A DNA stretch of 6,946 nucleotides from Elusimicrobiota bacterium (GTDB lineage: Bacteria > Elusimicrobiota > Elusimicrobia > Elusimicrobiales > Elusimicrobiaceae). The notes below the pieces were generated by a model. That model was not told the DNA's origin and ran no database searches. It saw nothing but the letters and a program-made list of their open reading frames with translations. Of this stretch, positions 5,301 through 6,946 are shown in pieces. The stretch lies in NCBI GenBank assembly GCA_031271365.1, contig JAISVV010000183.1:1-6946 (forward strand), in the 5' to 3' direction. The first letter of the stretch is position 1. The number at the start of each line of letters is the position of its first letter. A program made the position numbers and the translations under genes.

Positions 5301-6946
5301 GGCGGATGAGAACTTTTTTACCTACGGCATAAACAATATCGACAACCCCGGCTACAAACCCATCTTTAACGACCAGGGCGACGGCGGCGAAGTGTTTAGG
5401 GATTTATACGGCTCCGTCAATGAAATGCGCGGGGAAGAAGGCGTAAGCAATATCAAAGAGCAGTCTTTGGCCATAAAGTACGATTTTGCCGCCGCCGCGC
5501 AAACTGATTTAAACGCGCAGCGCAACTTTAGCAGGATGGATTTTTCCCAGCACAGGGAGTTTAGATTCCTTTTGTACAACAACGGGCCCGCGCAGGCGGA
5601 CGCTTCCTTCTATTTGCGCATAGCCACCGATGATAATAATTATAACGAGGTTTCCATCCCGCTGGATTTTGACTCGCGCTCCTATGGCAGCGGGTGGCGG
5701 CTGTATACCTTAAAAATGATAGATTTAAACGGCGACGGCGTCCCCGAGCGGTGGGAAAACGCCTCCGCCTACGGCGCAACCACCGACGCTTTGGGCTCGC
5801 TTAGCTTTAACAGAGTAAGCACTATTAAAGCCGGCGTGCGCGCCGCCGCGCCCGGCAGCCCGGCCGCCGGCGAAGTGTGGCTTGACGAAGTGCATTTGGC
5901 CGATTCGGTGGTAACGCAGGGCAGCGCCTATATGGCCGAGGGTAAAATAGACATAGAAAACTGGCTTGAGGCCGGCGGCAAGTATACGTATATGGACGAT
6001 ACTTTCCAAACCCCCGTGGCGGTGCCCGGTAAACAGAAAAACGAGCGGCACGATTATTATTTAAAACTAAAACGCTTTAAACATCTGCCCGTGGAGGCAA
6101 CGTATCAAAAAAGCAATACCATAACGCCCGACGTGCTGGACTATAACAGCAGCAATACCGTAAGCCTCCTGGACCAGGGCGAAGTGGACAGGCAAAAGGG
6201 CAGCGTAAGGGCGCAGTATATAAACCCCGGCCTCCCGCGCATAGGGGTGGAATATATTTTTGAAGAGACCGATTTTGACAAACTGCAAAGAAACGACGAC
6301 AGAAAATTTTACGGCGCGACTTTGGATTATGCCCCCGCCTCGCAAAAGCGGTTTATAAGGAATATTTCGGCGGGCACTTCTTTAAACCAAAGTAAGATAG
6401 ATTATTCCGAGGCTACAATGCTAAGCGCGCCCGGCGGCTATTATAATACCGACGAAACCACCCAAAACTATAACCTAAAGCTGGCTTTGCAGCCATGGCA
6501 GGGCGCTTCTATCGCGCCGAGCTACAGCCTTTCCCTGGTGGACGAAAAACGCCGCTATTACGACGACAGCGCAACTATGTTTAAAAACAGGAATTACTCC
6601 AAAAGCGCGGCGCAGAACGCCGGCGTAACGGCGGCTTTGCGGTTAAATAAATGGCTTGCCCCCACGGCCGGCTACAGCGTTAATATACGGGAAAATAATA
6701 ACCTTTTGCCCTTTGAATATTGGTATCAGGACGTTTTGCGCACCTTTGAAGTCGGCGAGGTTAAAAGCGTTAACCGCACCTCCGAGGGCAATATAAGCCT
6801 TGCGTTAAACGGCAGGGAGGTTTTTGAAAAATCCAAATTATTAGCCGGCATGACGCTGTCGGCCGCCTATAAACTGCAAGACGGCGACACCTGGGAAAAC
6901 GTGCAGGACGGCTTTAACTCTTTAGACAAACTATGGGTGCGCAGTT
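2284..6946 (+). CDS. sprA: SprA/Sov-like outer-membrane T9SS translocon, partial (3' end beyond window)
   Basis: An open frame of 1554 codons starts at GTG and is still open at the right edge; known SprA/Sov proteins are about 2400-2500 residues. The family forms a giant outer-membrane beta-barrel that exports folded type IX secretion cargo. In order: signal peptide (1-25), Pro-rich linker (26-91), barrel-type strands with LNPSLLLPIFGTTISL (160-175), FADFGDIELSLPG-like text at 252-264 (actual SADFGDIELSLPG) and VFGAKMHMRF (274-283), where SprA has its 'iqkIe.GnvslPlnsslI.G.qsLFGvk' block. NKDYYVDYASGFLTFYNENL (567-586) followed by DVTYEA and LLGGRLSYDFTKNISVGGTF (610-629) mirrors the SprA 'GvDftvdYn.GrvrilNe.L' and 'tlmG..ldY.v.kdf.lGgt.lh' blocks. 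KEQSLAIKYDF (1058-1068) and GEVWLDEVHLADS (1196-1208) match the 'reQSL.l.y' and 'GEVWvNElRLtd' blocks. These family motifs are recalled, not searched. LptD was considered because lptFG precede it, but size and motif order fit SprA. No other T9SS gene is visible. Confidence 0.87.
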   Translation, partial: MLKNLARLLIAELLLFNCLNPALYAQEGPFAAPPPGAQSVMQPQAEPQGSAPLEEEFVLGFTPPPALPPAEEAAPAPAQEAPQYPFETPQSRGGFKLFEPSGYTFMQEDAPLMVPPAQSAAEENYDNYYRYSRAYLENAMAAVEGAVDPREREIEYLEILNPSLLLPIFGTTISLTGRKTFGFNYNARKYKGRQTIEDRSFSNFEMNQEMQIKLQGKISDRIFVDIDYDDQREDAQNISVSYRGKGEEFVQSADFGDIELSLPGTEFISYNKQVFGAKMHMRFKDAHLRLIGSQTKGETRSKQFKGDSVFETANVRDTQYIRRRYYDLSFDGLQTWAIAPNTERVYIDDHTTGGYLVAMTAQDLQDPSAVYPDTGGTAGFKLLTRGVDYVIDYSQKILIFNNSLKDGDVVAVDYENSQGQMLSNMSGTPGIAKIVKTSSDRPLRDAATEIGYKLEIKRYYDIGAQQITRDNGQGNFILKLLESDGREACPPTSAPQYCVFNIDYEKGIFNIRENFDDLGIYGATPTSRANRYFFVQFSSTVRTYFLEPDIVVQSEKVTINGAVMARNKDYYVDYASGFLTFYNENLIGANSVIDVTYEAAAVGGGRLSTLLGGRLSYDFTKNISVGGTFLHETGNQPKRVPNVGALASSLSVMEADLKAKDVEVADGVKLSLGVEAAQSKKDENLFGYAMIDNLEETKELVRASTAFSDWKIASNPTAGTSFYDAIKWDSEEVRTLDVNPQSAVRADARQVVLNINYDFTRLPPGYGAHDEVSLVFPISAQGVDFSNKTLLEFTMQGEENGPYMNISFGAIDERSDNYAYLPAQMNWGDIYPACSKYYAEPNPMDPSSFYVPKTEDLRCTGTLTPQEDSGWLFIDPDETPHRYNPFAGNEFNRLTQPNGLIDTQDLDGNGIFDSADFTAGGDFGFNGDALVTDSASYPGISAGSQIDYSGWRHFQRDVNFSDAMRWGSIKQMRITLKRGGRDKGTIKIANLSVSGSTWKSLDNAAAADENFFTYGINNIDNPGYKPIFNDQGDGGEVFRDLYGSVNEMRGEEGVSNIKEQSLAIKYDFAAAAQTDLNAQRNFSRMDFSQHREFRFLLYNNGPAQADASFYLRIATDDNNYNEVSIPLDFDSRSYGSGWRLYTLKMIDLNGDGVPERWENASAYGATTDALGSLSFNRVSTIKAGVRAAAPGSPAAGEVWLDEVHLADSVVTQGSAYMAEGKIDIENWLEAGGKYTYMDDTFQTPVAVPGKQKNERHDYYLKLKRFKHLPVEATYQKSNTITPDVLDYNSSNTVSLLDQGEVDRQKGSVRAQYINPGLPRIGVEYIFEETDFDKLQRNDDRKFYGATLDYAPASQKRFIRNISAGTSLNQSKIDYSEATMLSAPGGYYNTDETTQNYNLKLALQPWQGASIAPSYSLSLVDEKRRYYDDSATMFKNRNYSKSAAQNAGVTAALRLNKWLAPTAGYSVNIRENNNLLPFEYWYQDVLRTFEVGEVKSVNRTSEGNISLALNGREVFEKSKLLAGMTLSAAYKLQDGDTWENVQDGFNSLDKLWVRS
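2359..2556 (+). other. Proline/alanine/glutamate-rich periplasmic linker of the SprA-like protein
   Basis: Residues 26-91 directly after the signal peptide contain 17 prolines in 66 residues, with many Ala, Gln and Glu and few large hydrophobics (for example PPPALPPAEEAAPAPAQ). The stretch is predicted to be extended and disordered. It raises local GC sharply and produces spurious long reading frames on both strands. A role as a flexible tether in the periplasm is inference. Confidence 0.75.
4093..4130 (+). repeat. Short direct repeat inside the sprA-like gene (two 14-base copies)
   Basis: GGCGGGCGGTTAAG occurs at 4093-4106 and again at 4117-4130, in the same reading frame, so the protein repeats Gly-Gly-Arg-Leu-Ser (604-608 and 612-616). 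The copies lie at the start of a barrel-type strand block. This is probably a tiny local duplication or a coincidence of codon bias. Confidence 0.6.
4486..5283 (+). other. First beta-sandwich-like module of the SprA-like protein
   Basis: Approximate residues 735-1000. It contains LLEFTMQGEENGPYMNISFG (790-809), where SprA proteins carry a segment ending in the recalled form 'ERGPYNF'. A calcium-type loop follows at 905-916, then YSGWRHFQRDV (948-958) and the strand pair MRITLKRGG...GTIKIANLSVSG (972-995). The alternating hydrophobic pattern resembles a galactose-binding/jellyroll fold. Boundaries are estimates and the fold is inferred from pattern only. Confidence 0.5.
4996..5031 (+). other. 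EF-hand/dockerin-type calcium loop 1
   Basis: Residues 905-916 read DLDGNGIFDSAD, with liganding-type side chains at loop positions 1, 3, 5, 9 and 12 (D905, D907, N909, D913, D916) and Gly at 6. SprA proteins are recalled to have a similar 'DLNGNGVLD' segment here. Calcium binding is inferred. Confidence 0.65.
5446..5907 (+). other. Second beta-sandwich-like module of the SprA-like protein
   Basis: Approximate residues 1055-1208. KEQSLAIKYDF opens it, FRFLLYNNG (1093-1101) and FYLRIATDDNNYNEVSIPLD (1109-1128) form the central strands, SGWR (1136-1139) repeats the SGWR of the first module, and it closes with STIKAGVRAA (1179-1188) and GEVWLDEVHLADS. The order of blocks parallels the first module and also matches the conserved core of SprA. 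Boundaries are estimates. Confidence 0.55.
5722..5757 (+). other. EF-hand-type calcium loop 2
   Basis: Residues 1147-1158 read DLNGDGVPERWE. D1147, N1149, D1151, E1155 and E1158 occupy loop positions 1, 3, 5, 9 and 12, and Gly is at 6, which is the canonical pattern. It lies within the second module, just after its SGWR strand. Calcium binding is inferred. Confidence 0.6.

Noticed and set aside
5561..6345. Reverse-strand reading frames of about 70-110 codons
   Set aside because: They lie fully inside the sprA-like frame, which has family motifs throughout this stretch. Their translations show no recognisable domain.
2284..6946. Calling the giant protein LptD because lptF and lptG are upstream
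   Set aside because: LptD is about 800 residues with an N-terminal OstA domain. This frame already exceeds 1550 residues, has no such domain, and carries SprA-type blocks in SprA order.
1..6946. tRNA/rRNA genes, CRISPR arrays, insertion sequences, riboswitches
   Set aside because: Coding frames fill all but about 95 bases of the window, and I saw no spaced repeats, terminal inverted repeats, transposase motifs or tRNA-like cloverleaf.

Overview
The window carries three co-directional genes on the + strand and almost no non-coding DNA. Its organism is a diderm (LPS-type outer membrane) bacterium: it has an LptF/LptG permease pair and a giant exported outer-membrane protein that reads as SprA/Sov, the translocon of the type IX secretion system (T9SS). 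SprA-type proteins are best known from Bacteroidota and occur in relatives such as Gemmatimonadota, Fibrobacterota and Ignavibacteria. Codon use is a striking mix. ATA is the commonest Ile codon (15 of 28 in lptF) and TTA (Leu) and GTA (Val) are frequent, alongside GCC, GGC and CGC. That mix and the general style of the proteins made me think of a gut Elusimicrobiota lineage. This is a low-confidence impression, and the phylum cannot be fixed from this window.

Layout: 4-1107 is lptF and 1107-2192 is lptG. They overlap by one base (TGATG), so they are probably translationally coupled. The 91-base gap at 2193-2283 holds a strong Rho-independent terminator (hairpin 2214-2253 plus a T run), then a Shine-Dalgarno sequence. 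From 2284 (GTG start) to the right edge runs a single uninterrupted reading frame of 1554 codons with no stop. This is the N-terminal part of the sprA-like gene, which should continue for roughly 800-900 more codons if it has the usual family length.

How they work together: LptF and LptG form the inner-membrane core of the Lpt machine that extracts LPS and sends it to the outer membrane. The SprA-like protein would sit in the outer membrane as a very large beta-barrel through which folded cargo is exported. In Porphyromonas some T9SS cargo is anchored to a form of LPS, so the adjacency is suggestive. The terminator argues that they are separate transcription units, and any functional link is inference. 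Inside the SprA-like protein I see a signal peptide, a Pro/Ala/Glu-rich linker, N-terminal barrel-type strands, two beta-sandwich-like modules each with an EF-hand-type calcium loop, two close cysteine pairs and a second stretch of barrel-type strands.
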